Source of the DNA: Excoecaria cochinchinensis
Lineage: Eukaryota > Streptophyta > Magnoliopsida > Malpighiales > Euphorbiaceae
DNA length: 64,000 nucleotides
Assembly (NCBI GenBank): GCA_947683425.1
Contig: CANTUQ010000106.1
Location: 6,447,001 to 6,511,000 of the forward strand
Reading direction: 5' to 3'
Part shown: piece after piece, positions 10,960 to 22,393 of the stretch
How positions within the stretch are numbered: the first letter of the stretch is position 1
How the letters are laid out: the number at the start of each line of letters is the position of its first letter
Position numbers and translations under genes: made by a program
Notes under the pieces: generated by a model
Databases searched by the model: none
Seen by the model: only the letters and a program-made list of their open reading frames with translations
What the model was told of the DNA's origin: nothing

Positions 10960-13004
10960 TGTGACGCGTACCGAATGCAGCAAGGGCTCTCGCTGAATCC
11001 GCTTTTAGGATTCAAGGGACTGGTTCGCTTCTTTTTAATCATAGGCGCCATGAGACATTTTGAACGCTTCCTTCCCAATAAAATATTGGAAAGGAACATC
11101 TAGCCCCACGGCACCTTTGGGCACCTTTGAGGTATCATGGAGTCGCCACCCAATTCACGAGAAATTGGGAAAGGTCTTTAACCTCTTATTAGTCAAGACC
11201 AAAGATTGGTGTTTGGAACTCCCCTCTTATTCATGCTTTGGTTAATTATAAATGAGTTTTTAATTCCCTAAAATTCTATCTCTCATCTCACACGATCGAT
11301 GCATTTAAATTAAAGGCGCATTAAAAGTACGTAAAGAAAATAAAGAAAAGCGATAAAGAAAGCGGTAAATAAAGTAACTAAGGAAAGCGGTAAACAAAGT
11401 AACTAAGGAAAGCGGTAAACACGCAAGCACACAATTACAAGAGAAGTTGGGGTGGAATACAACCCCATTGAAAGAAGATTAAGAATATAAATGGGGACGG
11501 AATACAATCCCCCAAGATTAAATAATATTGCCCCAAAATTAATTACAAGGGCCCAAAAAGAAATGAACTTAAACCTTAAAACAATCAAACAAACTCAAGT
11601 ACAAGGAAAACATACATAAATCGGAACATTCATTTTGGATTGGAACATTGTTTTCAATTGCGCTTGTTTGAAAGTTTAGGAACATTGGTCCCTTCGTGTT
11701 TATTTAAAAAGGGTTCGAAGAGTCACTTAATTGTTGAGTTGGAAAATCGGGATGAATGATTCCATTTTTTGGAGAAAACTAACTCTTCGTTTTATTGTGA
11801 TATCTTTTATTTCTTGGCTAAAATAAGGGACATTGGTCCCGATTTTATTAGTAAAAATTCTGATTTAATTATAGAAGCATTTTTGTGATTTTATATCCCA
11901 CGCGTGCATAAATAAAATAATTATTTGCAAACAAAGACAACAAAATGAGGGAAATAAGAAGGGTCTCACCAAACCCGGCGCGGTCCTCCACGTGTCGTGA
12001 CCCATCCGGGGAGCCACGGGGATACTCATATGATGCGACTCAAATTAAATCCTCAGAGATTGTAGATATGAGAAAGCGGTGTTTTGATCCGTCTTCCTTG
12101 TCGAATATTTTGCGGTGATAAGCACAAAGAAAAAGAAGTAAAAAAACTATGTTTTTAAACAAATGGGTTTAAGAAAAATATTTTTGTGGGATAAGCCAAG
12201 CAAAGGGAATTAATTTTCCTTGCTTAAATCAGTCCCAGCGAAAATGTTTTTAGAGAAAAAAAGGAGAAGTCGAAAAATAGTTCCTAGTAATTTCCTCAGA
12301 AAAACTTACGTTTTCTTCCTTTTGCTAGAGAGAAAAAACCAGTTTCTTTTTTTGAATAAAATTGCCGATCCCTCCAACTGAAGACCAAGGTGCCTTTTAA
12401 TTTGTTGTCTCGCCTCCAAAATGGAAAGAGACAGATAATATCTTCATTTTAGTTGATCGAAGCTAGCACAAAAATGTGAAAAGACCGGTAAAAATGGACT
12501 GAGAAAATGCAGGAAAAACGCAGAAAATGCAGGTCGAAAAGGGACTGGGCGGGCAAATATGCCCGCATGTGGGGGAGGTGACGCGCACCCCCATGGGCGC
12601 GCGCGCCTGCGGGGAGACGCGTCCCCAATGGGGCACGCGCTCCCGCAGGGAGACACGCCCCAGTGGGGCACGCGCTCCCTCGGGGAAACGCTCCCTAATG
12701 GGGAGCTGCGCGCGCGCACACGCGACTTCGCGCCGGCGCGACCTGCCCGCTCGATATGCGGACCAAAAAAATATAAAAATAAAAGAAATAAATAAAATAA
12801 AATAAAAATAAAAAATAAAAGTAAAAATAAAAGTGAAAATAAACAAACAAAAAATAACGACGCGAATTTTAAATTGAAGTTTTCAGAGGAACAAAGGGAG
12901 CTTTCGACAAGGAAGACATCATTTTTTGACACCTTTACTGGCAAGTATTGCTTTTATCGTTGGGTAATTCTGATCTTGGACCGCTTCGGGACTCGGTGTC
13001 TACA
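10960..13004 (-). repeat. 3' LTR of the minus-strand gypsy element
   Basis: 2045 bp, reading TGTAGACACC...GCGTCACA on the minus strand. It is clearly homologous to 18925-20567 with only scattered differences. It contains a GC-rich island at 12540-12756. The bases just upstream on the minus strand (13020-13005, AAAATTGGGAGCAAC) are the likely polypurine tract. Confidence 0.8.
12540..12756. repeat. GC-rich island with short direct repeats in the 3' LTR
   Basis: The tract holds three to four imperfect repeats of a ~28-32 bp unit containing GGGGCACGCGCTCCC and GGGGAGACGCG. It is extremely GC-rich compared with its flanks. The equivalent part of the 5' LTR ends after the first unit (about 20567). 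Confidence 0.75.
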
Positions 13005-13079
13005 GTTGCTCCCAATTTTGGAGAACTCTAGAACTTAGGTGCCTAAATGAGCCAAAATTCAGAAAAGAAAGGAGGAGAG

Positions 13080-13985
13080 ACGCGTACCTAAGGCGGTCGC
13101 TTTCTCGGACTTTGTCTTGCCAGCTTGTCGGTGTTATGGAACTATTGTTGGTCGCATGATTGATGAACGTCAGCTTGTCGACGTGTGAAACCATGGCTGA
13201 GCGTCTGATAAACACTAGCTTGTCGGTGCGTGAAGGCGCCAGACTTTGAAGGACGTGATTGATGAAACACCAGCTTATCGGTGTGTAAAACTACGGCTGA
13301 GCGACTGATAAACACCAGCTTATCGGTGTGTAAAGGCGCCAGACTTTAAAGGATGTGATTGATGAAACACCAGCTTATCGGTGTGTGAAACTATAGCTGA
13401 GCGACTAATAAACACCAGCTTGTCGGTGTGTGAAACTATAGCTGAGCGACTAATAAACACCAACTTGTCGGTGTGTGAAGGAGCCAGACTTTGAATGATG
13501 TGATTGATGAAACACCAGCTTGTCGGTGTGTGAAACAACGGCTGAACGACTGATAAACACTAGCTTGTTGATGTGTGAAGGCACCAGACTTTGAAGGATG
13601 TGATTGATGGAACACCAACTTATCGGTGTGTGAAACCACGGCTGAGCGACTGATAAATACCGGCTGAGGCACCAGAGTTTGAAGGACGTGATTGATGAAA
13701 CACCAGCTTGTCGGTGTGTGAAACTATGGCTAAACGACTGATAAACACCAGCTTATCGGTGTGTCAAGACGCCAGACTTTGAAGGACGTGATTGATGAAA
13801 CACCAGCTTGTCGGTGTGTGAAACCACGGCTGAGCGACTAATAAACACCAGTTTGTCGGTGTGTGAAGGCGCCAGACTTTGAAGGACGTGATTGATGGAA
13901 CACCAGCTTGTCGGTGTATGAAACTACGGCTGAGCGACTGATAAACACTAGTTTGTCGGTGTGTCAAGACGCCAGACTTTCCTGA
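13080..13985 (-). repeat. ~100-bp tandem array next to the 3' LTR
   Basis: About eight units recur with the start GTGATTGATGAAACACCAGC near 13255, 13355, 13499, 13600, 13688, 13788 and 13888. The spacings are therefore about 100 bp, with one of 144 and one of 88. Each unit is itself two related half-units sharing AACACCAGCTTGTCGGTGTG. In some frames it translates into repeated peptides, but with no conserved start. Tandem repeats between pol and the 3' LTR are known from Ogre/Tat elements, where such arrays can seed satellite DNA. Confidence 0.9.
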
Positions 13986-15479
13986 GGGATCAAAAGAAAT
14001 TTGTATGCAAGGGTGAGTTATGCATGTGCATATGCTATGCGAAATGCAGGTGACACCATTCATCTGAGTGGCCCAGTGGTCGAGGTGCAATAACTTCAGC
14101 TGAAGCGACTCATGGCTCCGATTGGTCGGTTATGCCCCCAAGCGTCCGAAGGCGTCGTCCTGGTTTAGGGATTCTGACTCAAAATTTTTCAGGGAGAACT
14201 GCGTGATGTGCATCGCTGCTTGAAAAAGGTTGCTCAAGGTAACGCCGCCTTATCGCTCCAAGTGTTGAACGTCATTGTTTTAAAGGTAGTGCGTCCCTTG
14301 TAGATTTTCACACTAGCTTTTCTTAGCGGGAAATGCTCCATTTTCGGATTTTCACATAACCCTATGTCTTATTTTTTGCCTGGAATGGACCTAACTCAAT
14401 CCAGTGGCTTTTATTCATTTCATTTTTTATAGGGCAGACTGCTTGTTCCCAGGTTTTCACCCTGCCCTTTGGCCTAACTTTTGCTTAGAGAGCCAATTAC
14501 GGTTTTCATCTCTAACGGCCTTCTTTTTTTTATTATTTATTTATTTTTTGCTAGGGATAAAGTTTCTTATTGGTCGTGGCAAACAATGGATAAATCGAAG
14601 CTACTTTTAGAGCCTCCTCCTATAGCAATCGACAATCATTCGATGAGACATCTTCCTCTATACAATGATTATATCACCTAGCTTTCCCTGACGAAGGTGT
14701 TGCTTGGCTGATCGGGTGAGGTGGCAGATAAGATCAATTTTTCGTGCCCTTGGCTCTCTTTTCTGTTCTCTTGTGGGGGTTTCCTGAGACCACTTTGGAT
14801 ATCATCATCTATTGCGTTTGATAGTTCGGGGGGGATTCAAGATGTCATGAGGCATTATCTATCTGTCCAGGGTAGCATCTTATCTTCAGTTTTCACCCCT
14901 GAGTATCATAGCCTCTGGACATAGCTACTTACCAAAAAATCTTCATGTCGCAGGTCAGGGACTATACCTTTGCTTCCATAAGTGCATGCAAGAGAAGGGC
15001 ACTTAGCCCCGCAGTAGATAATAGGATCCCTCGGCTTAGGCATCTGGTCGGCGAGAGCAGAAGCAACGTAGCCATTCGGATTTCACACATCCAATAATGA
15101 ATAATGTTTCTCTTTTTATAAAAGAATTGAGAAATGATGAGTTAAACTATTTTTGTTTTATATTTTTTTTTCAAAAAAAACTGTGTACATTTCAGTATGA
15201 TTTCTTAACATATGATCGCCATTTAACACAGGTTCAGAATGCAAAATTTTATCTAATCTCGGAGTGGATCTTGTAAGTATCAGCTTCTTGTTTCCAATCA
15301 GCCCTCTCGAGTTTTCTTGATTGGACATTTTCTCTCGAGCCTATAATTTTTTGCTCAAAGTGCCTTTTTTTCTGTTTTCACCCTAACGAGCCGCCCAATT
15401 TTAGCAGGGCCGCCTTTTTTCGGTTTTCAACTCACTGGGCATTTATTCTCTTCTTTTGATTTTAGTCTTTAGCCATGGA
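13986..15479 (-). other. Non-coding 3' region of the gypsy element
   Basis: No supported gene. On the plus strand the word GGTTTTCA or TTTTCACCCT recurs (about 14308, 14353, 14454, 14504, 14888, 15379, 15422) between otherwise different segments, which suggests a decayed long repeat. Poly(T) runs lie at 14520-14550 and 15150-15180. Confidence 0.45.
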
Positions 15480-16640
15480 CCTTCTTGGGTCTGTTGATGT
15501 CGGTCTATTACCCAGGCTCACCTTCACTGCTGTCAATTAGAACCGCTGCCCCTTTGGACAAAATTTTCTTAGGAGCAGATGGATCTTCCCATGTCAGACT
15601 GAATTTACTTCGTATGTCCAGAAAATTAGGTCTCATTTGCCTGATGATTAAATCTCTCCCTTTCAGCGAGTGTTTCCTGACCCTCTTTCTGAATAATCGA
15701 ATAAAATGTTTTTTGATAGATCTGATTGCGATATTAACCCCACAACCTATTTCTATTTTCTGTGTTTAGCTGCTGCTACCATTGCTTCCATGACTATCCT
15801 GTTCTTATTTGACGTGCTTAGCTGCTGCAGCCGCTGCTTCTATGACTGCCCTTAAAGATTTGACGTGTTTCAATAGGTAGTAGTGGTTTTGCCCCATGCA
15901 TCGATGAATAAAGCGTGGCACTTGTAGGGGCTCCAACTGCAGACCCCAGCATGAGTCTCCTCCATAACCTTGTTAGCCTTCTTCTTGTCTAAGTCCTTCA
16001 GCTGTATGTCATTAGCTCACCTCCCGTACTGCACACCCTCTATACTGATGGATTGGGTGGATAGCTTGCGAATTAGTTTTCAGGTCCCTTTCAGTATCCA
16101 AGAAGAATGGCAAAATACAGGTATTTGCAGATCAACGGGATTTGAACGAAACTTGCCCCCAGATAATTTTCCCTTGCTCTATGTTGATAATTAATCATCT
16201 CTTTTTTTTTATTATTTTTTTGTTTTTTTGTTTTTTGTTTTTTTTTTGTTTTTTTTTGTTTGTTTTTTTTTTTGTTTTGCTCTCTCTCTCTCTCTCTCTC
16301 TTTTTTTCTTTCCAATTTTTCTTTTAACAAGTTTCATCCAAATCCTGCTAGTTTACACATACGCGCACTTTTTTTCTTAATCATTAGGAAAGTCGTTGGT
16401 CAACCTAGCCAGGCGTTGCACTTCAGTAAAAATTTCTGCCCTGGTTCTGCTTGTGGATCCCTCTTTTAACCTTTCATGTCCCTCCTGGCTTGAATCTTCT
16501 GAGTTTCTGCTTGACTGGTCCATAATCGGGATACACTGGCATAGCGTGCTCGGCAGCTTCATAATCATCTCTTGGCATGTCTTCATAGGTCCAGGCAAAG
16601 ACTTTTTATTTATTATATTTTTTTATTCCCTCAAATTTTA
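15480..16640 (-). pseudogene. Gypsy pol remnants (RT N-terminus, integrase zinc region, integrase C-terminus)
   Basis: Three short recognisable pieces lie in the expected order on the minus strand. At about 16620-16440 is a sequence with FAWTYEDMP and PVKQKLRRFKPGG, as found just before the reverse transcriptase core of gypsy pol. At about 16010-15930 is a piece with KANKVMEETHAGVC, resembling the integrase HHCC zinc region. At about 15690-15530 is a piece with WEDPSAPKKILSKGAAVL, resembling the integrase C-terminal domain. Most of RT, RNase H and the integrase catalytic core are missing or unreadable, and stops and frame changes are frequent. I infer large internal deletions; the element cannot make its own enzymes. 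Confidence 0.6.
16200..16325. repeat. Poly(T), (TTTTTG)n and (CT)n low-complexity tract
   Basis: A T-rich run broken by single G residues is followed by a CT dinucleotide run (about 16278-16302). It splits the pol remnants. Open frames here (Lys/Glu/Arg strings on one strand, Phe strings on the other) are artefacts. Confidence 0.85.
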
Positions 16641-16949
16641 ATCTCCCTTCAAGAGTCATAACATATGCTATTAAGATTTTCTTTGGGTTCTTCAAAGTTC
16701 TGAGATTAAATGCAGTGGCATTAATTGAACCAATGTTAAATGTAAACGTGTTATAATTATGTATAGTAAAATCACAAGAAACATCACACAAATAAGAAAA
16801 AACCATTCATTCCATTTAATAAAAACTAGAATTAAAAAAGTCGTCATTAAATAGTTCAAAAATAAAAAGAGAACATCTAAATAACTATTTTCTTCCTTCC
16901 TTGCCAACATGGATGCTGTAGTCGACGGTCTATTATCACTTTCGAGAAC
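16641..16949 (-). other. AT-rich interruption between gag and pol remnants
   Basis: The base composition is much more AT-rich than the gag part on one side and the pol remnants on the other. No family is recognised. It may be an insertion or an eroded protease region. Confidence 0.3.
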
Positions 16950-18067
16950 CATTCTCCTCGCCTCTCAGCTCCTCATCAATTAAGCACAGAACTTGCTTTC
17001 TCAGAATTCGGCACCCATCAGTCTCATGCCCAGTATGTTGATGGTAAGCACAATACCGATCTGCTTGGTGATTGGGTCACCCTTGGCTCCTAGCAGGTTG
17101 GGCCGGCATCGGTCGTATCTTCCCCTTGCTAATAAAATGAGCGAAGTGCTTGGACAAGGGCTTTTCCAGTATGGCATAGTAACTTTGAGTCATTCTGAAA
17201 GTCGGGGCCCTTGTGGCTCCAAAGTTTTTCCCATCGCTACCCACAGGACTTGGGCTCCCATGACTGCTTTGTAGACATTCAGGATCTGTGATCTGATTAC
17301 TATCGATCAGGTCCTGAATCTCATTCCTCAGTCTATCACAATTATCCGTCATATGGCCGGTGTGCTGGTGGTAGGCACAGTACTCGTATTCCTTATGCCC
17401 AGGCTACCCTCGGGTCTTAGCCGGCTTGGGAGGCAATGGCTGTAACACTCCCTTCTTCATTAGCTTCTCCAAGACCCAAGATAAAGGTTTACCAAAGTTA
17501 GAGTAATGCCTCTGGGGCCGTCTCAACCATTAATACTTTTCATATCCTTCGGTTACCACTGCTGTTACCATGGTGACCAACTCCTAGACTTGCGGTGTCA
17601 ATAGTAGTCTCATTAAGAGGTGCTCGGGTAGTTGCAACCTTGGACCTCATAATCTCCTCTTCCAGATCAGCTAGCTTCTTTTTGGTGTTCGAGGGACTGA
17701 GGAGGCCTATTGTCTGTAAAGGCTCTAGTCCTCTTTCTCTTTCCACTTGCTCGATTGGTGAGTTGAGTGTTGCCTTGCCCCTAGGCTCGGGAGTGGATGA
17801 AAACGTTACAGTCGTCGTCATATAATCCTTCTTGATTGTGGCTAGCTCAAACCAGTTAAGTGTAGCTGCAGTAACTTGAGCTTGAAGAACTAGTGCCACA
17901 ACATCCAACCTTTCCTTAATTATGGCTGACAACCTCTTTTCAAGTTTTTCAAACCTTTCATCTATTTCTTGGGCAATTAAGACACGAGCCTCTTCGATCT
18001 GCCATGAAGGACCAGCCATTCCCAATGCTTGTAGATACTCTGACAAAGACGGCTGATCTCTGCCCAC
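16950..18067 (-). pseudogene. Gypsy gag-like region with two zinc-knuckle-like motifs
   Basis: The upstream open frame (18067-17540, 175 codons) starts MGRDQPSLSEYLQALGM. It contains a helical, charged stretch (IAQEIDERFEKLEKRLSAII) as in capsid-type gag proteins of plant gypsy elements. Downstream, the minus strand encodes YCAYHQHTGHMTDNC (about 17383-17338), followed by a stretch with EIQDLID. A second copy, YCAYHQHTGHETDGC (about 17056-17011), is followed by a stretch with CLIDEEL. These C-x2-H...G-H-x4-C motifs resemble the nucleic-acid-binding part of gag. The duplication of the motif is odd. The frame is interrupted between 17540 and 17400, so no intact gag is made. Its role, if intact, would be packaging element RNA. 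Confidence 0.6.
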
Positions 18068-18923
18068 TAATTCAAATTTTGCTTGCTCTTTGGATGACTA
18101 TGAGGACCCCATAACCTCTCAGGTGAATGGTCTATAATGGCTGAAAAACAAAGCGGTTATAATGATGCATGGATAACATGTATAATGCATGATCGTGAGT
18201 TATGCAGCATTTCGCAACCTCATGTAAGCAAATAGATCCTTTCAACCTTATCACTCCCACACACGAGGTCGTGCGGTCTCTTTCCTAGGTGGGCTTGATC
18301 CACGGATTAACGGGGAACCCAATGGACGCGTATGGTGCACAGTGGAAAATCGACAGCATAACACTCTTAATTTAAAGCACATGCTTATAGGTTTTGGCCA
18401 TTAAATATTTGAACAATTCAATTAAATTAAGGTGAACCTACCGGGGCATGAAAGCCTTTGATAGAAAATCGCTCAATTTGCTTGATTTTGTCTAATACAT
18501 AATGACCCACATCACAAGCACTGTGTTACTGGTCATACCACCTAGGAAAAGTTTCTATTTGCCATTACATGAGCTTTGGTCGAAAGTGGTGTTATTTTAG
18601 GTCTACTTAAGCGTGGTCCCTGCCAACGGGTCTAGCTCATCACGAGCATGACGACCGATCGGGTCTGCATTTGATATACCATTAATGGTGCGAGTCTTGG
18701 GCTGGTAATTATCCTTAACACTTCCTTACAATGAGTGAAAGTAGGGTCGTATTTTGGGAATGCACTGGGGTAGATAAGGGACCAACTATCGTAATTCTAA
18801 GGCTCTAAAATGCAATGCAAATTTTTGAAAAGAGATAGAATTTTAAGTTTTAAAAACCCAATTATATATTAACCAAAGCACTTTCAAAGCAAAGTCTCAA
18901 ACACCTCCCCAGCAGAGTCGCCA
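18068..18923 (-). other. Leader and primer-binding site of the minus-strand gypsy element
   Basis: The PBS is at 18923-18906 (TGGCGACTCTGCTGGGGA on the minus strand), one base from the LTR end. The leader from 18905 to about 18700 matches 10800-10959 of the plus-strand element. The remainder to 18068 has no long open frame and is probably a non-coding 5' untranslated region. Confidence 0.6.
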
Positions 18924-18924
18924 C

Positions 18925-20567
18925 TGTGACGTGCGCTGAACCCAGCAAGGGGCCTCGCTGAATCCGCTTTTAGGATTCGAGGGACTGTTTCGCGTCTTTT
19001 TGATCATGGGTACCATGAGATATTTTGGACGTTTCCTTCCCAATAGAACATTGGAAAGGAACATCTAGTCCCACGACACCTTTGGGCACTTTTGAGGTAT
19101 CATGGAGTTGCCACCCAATTCATGAGGAATTGGGAAAGGTCTCTAACCTCTTATTGGTCAAGACCAGAGATTGGTATTCGGAACTCCCCTTTTACTCATG
19201 CTTTGGTTAATTATAAATAAATTTTTAATTCTCTAAAATTCTATCTCTCACGTCACACGATCGATGCATTTAAATTAAAGGCGCATTAAAAGCACGTAAA
19301 GAAAATAAAGAAAAGCGATAAAGAAAGCGGTAAATTAAGTAACTAAGAAAAGTGGTAAACACGCAAGCACACAATTACAAGAGAAGTTGGGGCGAAATAC
19401 AACCCCATTGAAAGAAGATTAAGAATATAAATGGGGACATAATACAATCCCCCAAAATTAAATAATATTGCCCCAAAATTAATTATAAGGCCCCAAAAAT
19501 AAATGAACTTAAACCTTAAAACAATCAAACAAAATCAAGTACAAGGAAAACATACGTAAATCGGGACATTCATTTTGGATTGGAACATTGGTTCCAATCG
19601 CACTTATTTGAAAGTTTAGGAACTTTGGTCCCTTCGTGTTTATTTAAAGAGGGTTCGAAAAGTCACTTGATTGTTGAGTTGGAAAACCGGGATGAGTGAT
19701 CCCATTTTTGGAGAAAACTAACTCTTCGTTTTATTGTGATATCTTTTATTTCTTGGCTAAAATAAGGGACATTGGTCTCCATTTTATTAGTAAAAATTTT
19801 GATTTAATTATAGAAGTATTTTTGTGATTTTTTATCCCACGCGTGCATAAATAAAATAATTATTTGCAAACAAACACAACAAAAGGAGGAAAATAAGAAG
19901 GGTCTCACCAAAATCGGCGTGGTCCTCCACGCGTCGTGACCCATTCGGGGAGCCACGAGGATACTTATATGATGCGACTCAAATTAAATCCTCAGAGATT
20001 GTAGATATGAGAAAGCGGTGTTTTGATCCGTCTTCCTTGTCGAATATTTTGCAAATATTTTGCGGTGATAAGCACAAAGAAAAAGAAGTAAAAAAACTGT
20101 GTTTTTAAACAAATGGGTTTAAGAAAAATATTTTTGTGGGATGAGCCAAGCAAAGGAAATTAATTTTCCTTACTTAAATCAGTCCCAGCGAAAATGTTTT
20201 TAGAGAAAAAAAGGAGAAGTCGAAAAATGGTTCCTAGCAATTTCCTCAAAAAAACTTACGTTTTCTTCCTCTTGCTAGAGAGAAAAAACCAGTTTCTTTT
20301 TTTGAATAAAATTGCCGATCCCTCCAACTGAAGACCAAGGTGCCTTTTGATTTATTGTCTCGCCCCCAAAATGGAAAGAGACAGATAATATCTTCATTTT
20401 AGTTGATTGAAGTTAGCACAAAAATGTGAAAAAGACCAATAAAAACGGATTGAGAAAACACAGGAAATACAGGTTGGAAAGGGACTGGGCGGGCAAATAT
20501 GCCCACGTGTGGGGGAGGTGACGCGCACCCCCATGGACGCGCGCGCCTGCGGGAGACGCACCCCCAA
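18925..20567 (-). repeat. 5' LTR of the minus-strand gypsy element, truncated
   Basis: This matches 10960 to about 12640 of the 3' LTR, from GTGACG at its left to ACGC...CCCCAAT at its right, with scattered substitutions and a small duplication (AATATTTTGC at about 20044). About 400 bp at its transcription-start side are missing. The homology stops inside the GC-rich island at about 20567, where sequence of the MULE begins. Confidence 0.8.
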
Positions 20568-21534
20568 TTTTTGATCTTTGATTCCTATGTAGCTTTGACT
20601 CTTCTCTTTTTAGGTCTTTCTGATTTTAGTTTCCTAATTGGTGGTAGTATAATTTCCTCTCCAACAGTACTTGGTATGTCCTAAAACATCTTACTATGAA
20701 CATGATGCACAATTTCTTCATATATTGCTAACATTGTCTTTTTGGTGTAGTAGTTTGAGCAGTACTCATAACAGTCTATATGCTTATCATTTATTACTGC
20801 TAAAGCATGTGCACATGGTAGTTCATCCATTTGAAACTTGTTGCAAGTGCATATTCTTCCTTTAAAGTCTACATTGAATGTCTTCTCTTGTACTAATACA
20901 CTAAAAATATCACTATTAGATGGTATCACCTGTTACAGCAACAACCATAAATCCATTAATTCTAGCAACATCAACAAGCACACAACAAGCAACAGCAAAC
21001 AACAATAACAACCATAAAATATCCAGCAATAACAACAATAAAAAATACAAAATATCCAATAGCAGCTCAAGCAACACCAACAGCAAGCATAAATCCATTG
21101 TTAACAGACATTACACATGCATTGAAGACAATATCCAGCAAGCATATTTTCAAAATTTAGTTTGATATCCAGCAATATCCAGCAAGCATAAAAATCCAGA
21201 CATAAATATCCAGTAAGCATAAAAAAAAAATCTAATTGACAGACTTTAGCTTACAAAATTTCTAAAAACCTAATACTGACACATATGTAAAATCATAATG
21301 CAATAAATGAACACATGCTTTGAAAACAAAAAAATTTAATCATTCAATAAACAACAAACCTGACATATTTGCAAGCACTTATAAACATGCTTTCCATAAA
21401 TGGAAAAAATAAATAAATAACAGCTAACCTCTTTTTTCACTAAACAAATAAATAAATAAAAATGCATATTTTCTTAATGGAGCTATAAAATATATTATCA
21501 TATTTGCGTGCATATTAATATTTATTTACTTGTT

Positions 21535-22359
21535 TTCTACTATGTGTAATTGTTGTATATTGTTTGTGTATTTGTTGTGTATATTATGCATGTATTTAAT
21601 GTATATTGTGCGTGTATTAGTTGTATATTGTGCCTATACTTTCATGTATATTGTGCGTGTACTAGTTACATACTGTGCATGTATTACCGGTACACTATAT
21701 GTGTATTAGTATACTATGCATTAGGGGTGTACACAGTTCGGTCTAGTTCGGTATTTTACAAATCTCCGTATTGTATTGAAATTTCAGTTCTTATAAATTT
21801 TGATACAGTTCGGTTTTTATTAATTTCAGTACGGTTCTTATAATTTTCGGTACAATTCAGTTCGGTTATTCGGTCATTTCGTTATAAAATAAAACAAGAC
21901 ATTACAATACATTACTTCGGATAATTCAGTATTTTTAAAAATTTACAATATAAATATACACAATAATAAATACAAATATAATTAAAATATCTTAACAAAT
22001 ACATACAATTTTGCATTCAATTTTAAGAAAATCTTTCAATTTATTCCTCTTTTTTCATGAAAAGATAACATTTTTTAGCAATAGTCACTCTACATGAAAT
22101 TTTAAATTCAAGACAAATTACTTTAATAAATTTCCTAAAACCCTCATATTTAATAAAATTAAATGGTAATTCATCTCTAATGATAAACGACAGCTATAAT
22201 CGGAGGGGACGGAGATGACAATGGCGGTGACGGGAAGGAAGAAACACAAGTATAAGTTAGAACCAACTGAAAAGATAAGGAAAATTGTGGGGCTGGACAT
22301 GATTTCGAGATAGAGAAGGAAAAAGCAAACACGATTTATGTTTTTTTGTATTTTATTTT

Positions 22360-22393
<34 letters not shown>

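Larger units (their letters stand above)
10960..20567 (-). mobile_element. Ty3/gypsy retrotransposon (Tat/Ogre-like), minus strand, decayed
   Basis: Two direct-repeat LTRs (3' LTR 10960-13004; 5' LTR 18925-20567, truncated) enclose about 5.9 kb. Read on the minus strand, the order is PBS (18923-18906), leader, gag-like region (18067 to about 16950), broken pol pieces (about 16620-15480), a long non-coding part, a ~100-bp tandem array (13985-13080), a short purine-rich tract and the 3' LTR. It lies within the leader of the plus-strand sister element, so it inserted later than that one. The target 5-mer at its left is ACAAC (10955-10959); the right copy is lost because the 5' LTR is cut off where MULE sequence begins. 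Confidence 0.75.

Noticed and set aside
12444..12944. 166-codon minus-strand open frame with Arg/Pro-rich repeats
   Set aside because: It covers the GC-rich island of the 3' LTR and is not conserved in frame with the other LTRs.
13120..13985. CRISPR-like direct repeats
   Set aside because: Units are about 100 bp with no constant repeat plus unique spacers, the whole unit is repeated, and the context is a plant retrotransposon.
13320..14090. Repetitive open frames on the minus strand (HTPTSWCF... repeats)
   Set aside because: They arise from the tandem array because its unit can remain open in some frames; there is no conserved start, domain or unit frame.
16091..16330. Lys/Glu/Arg-rich open frame, and a Phe-rich one on the other strand
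   Set aside because: Translation of poly(T)/(CT)n low-complexity DNA.
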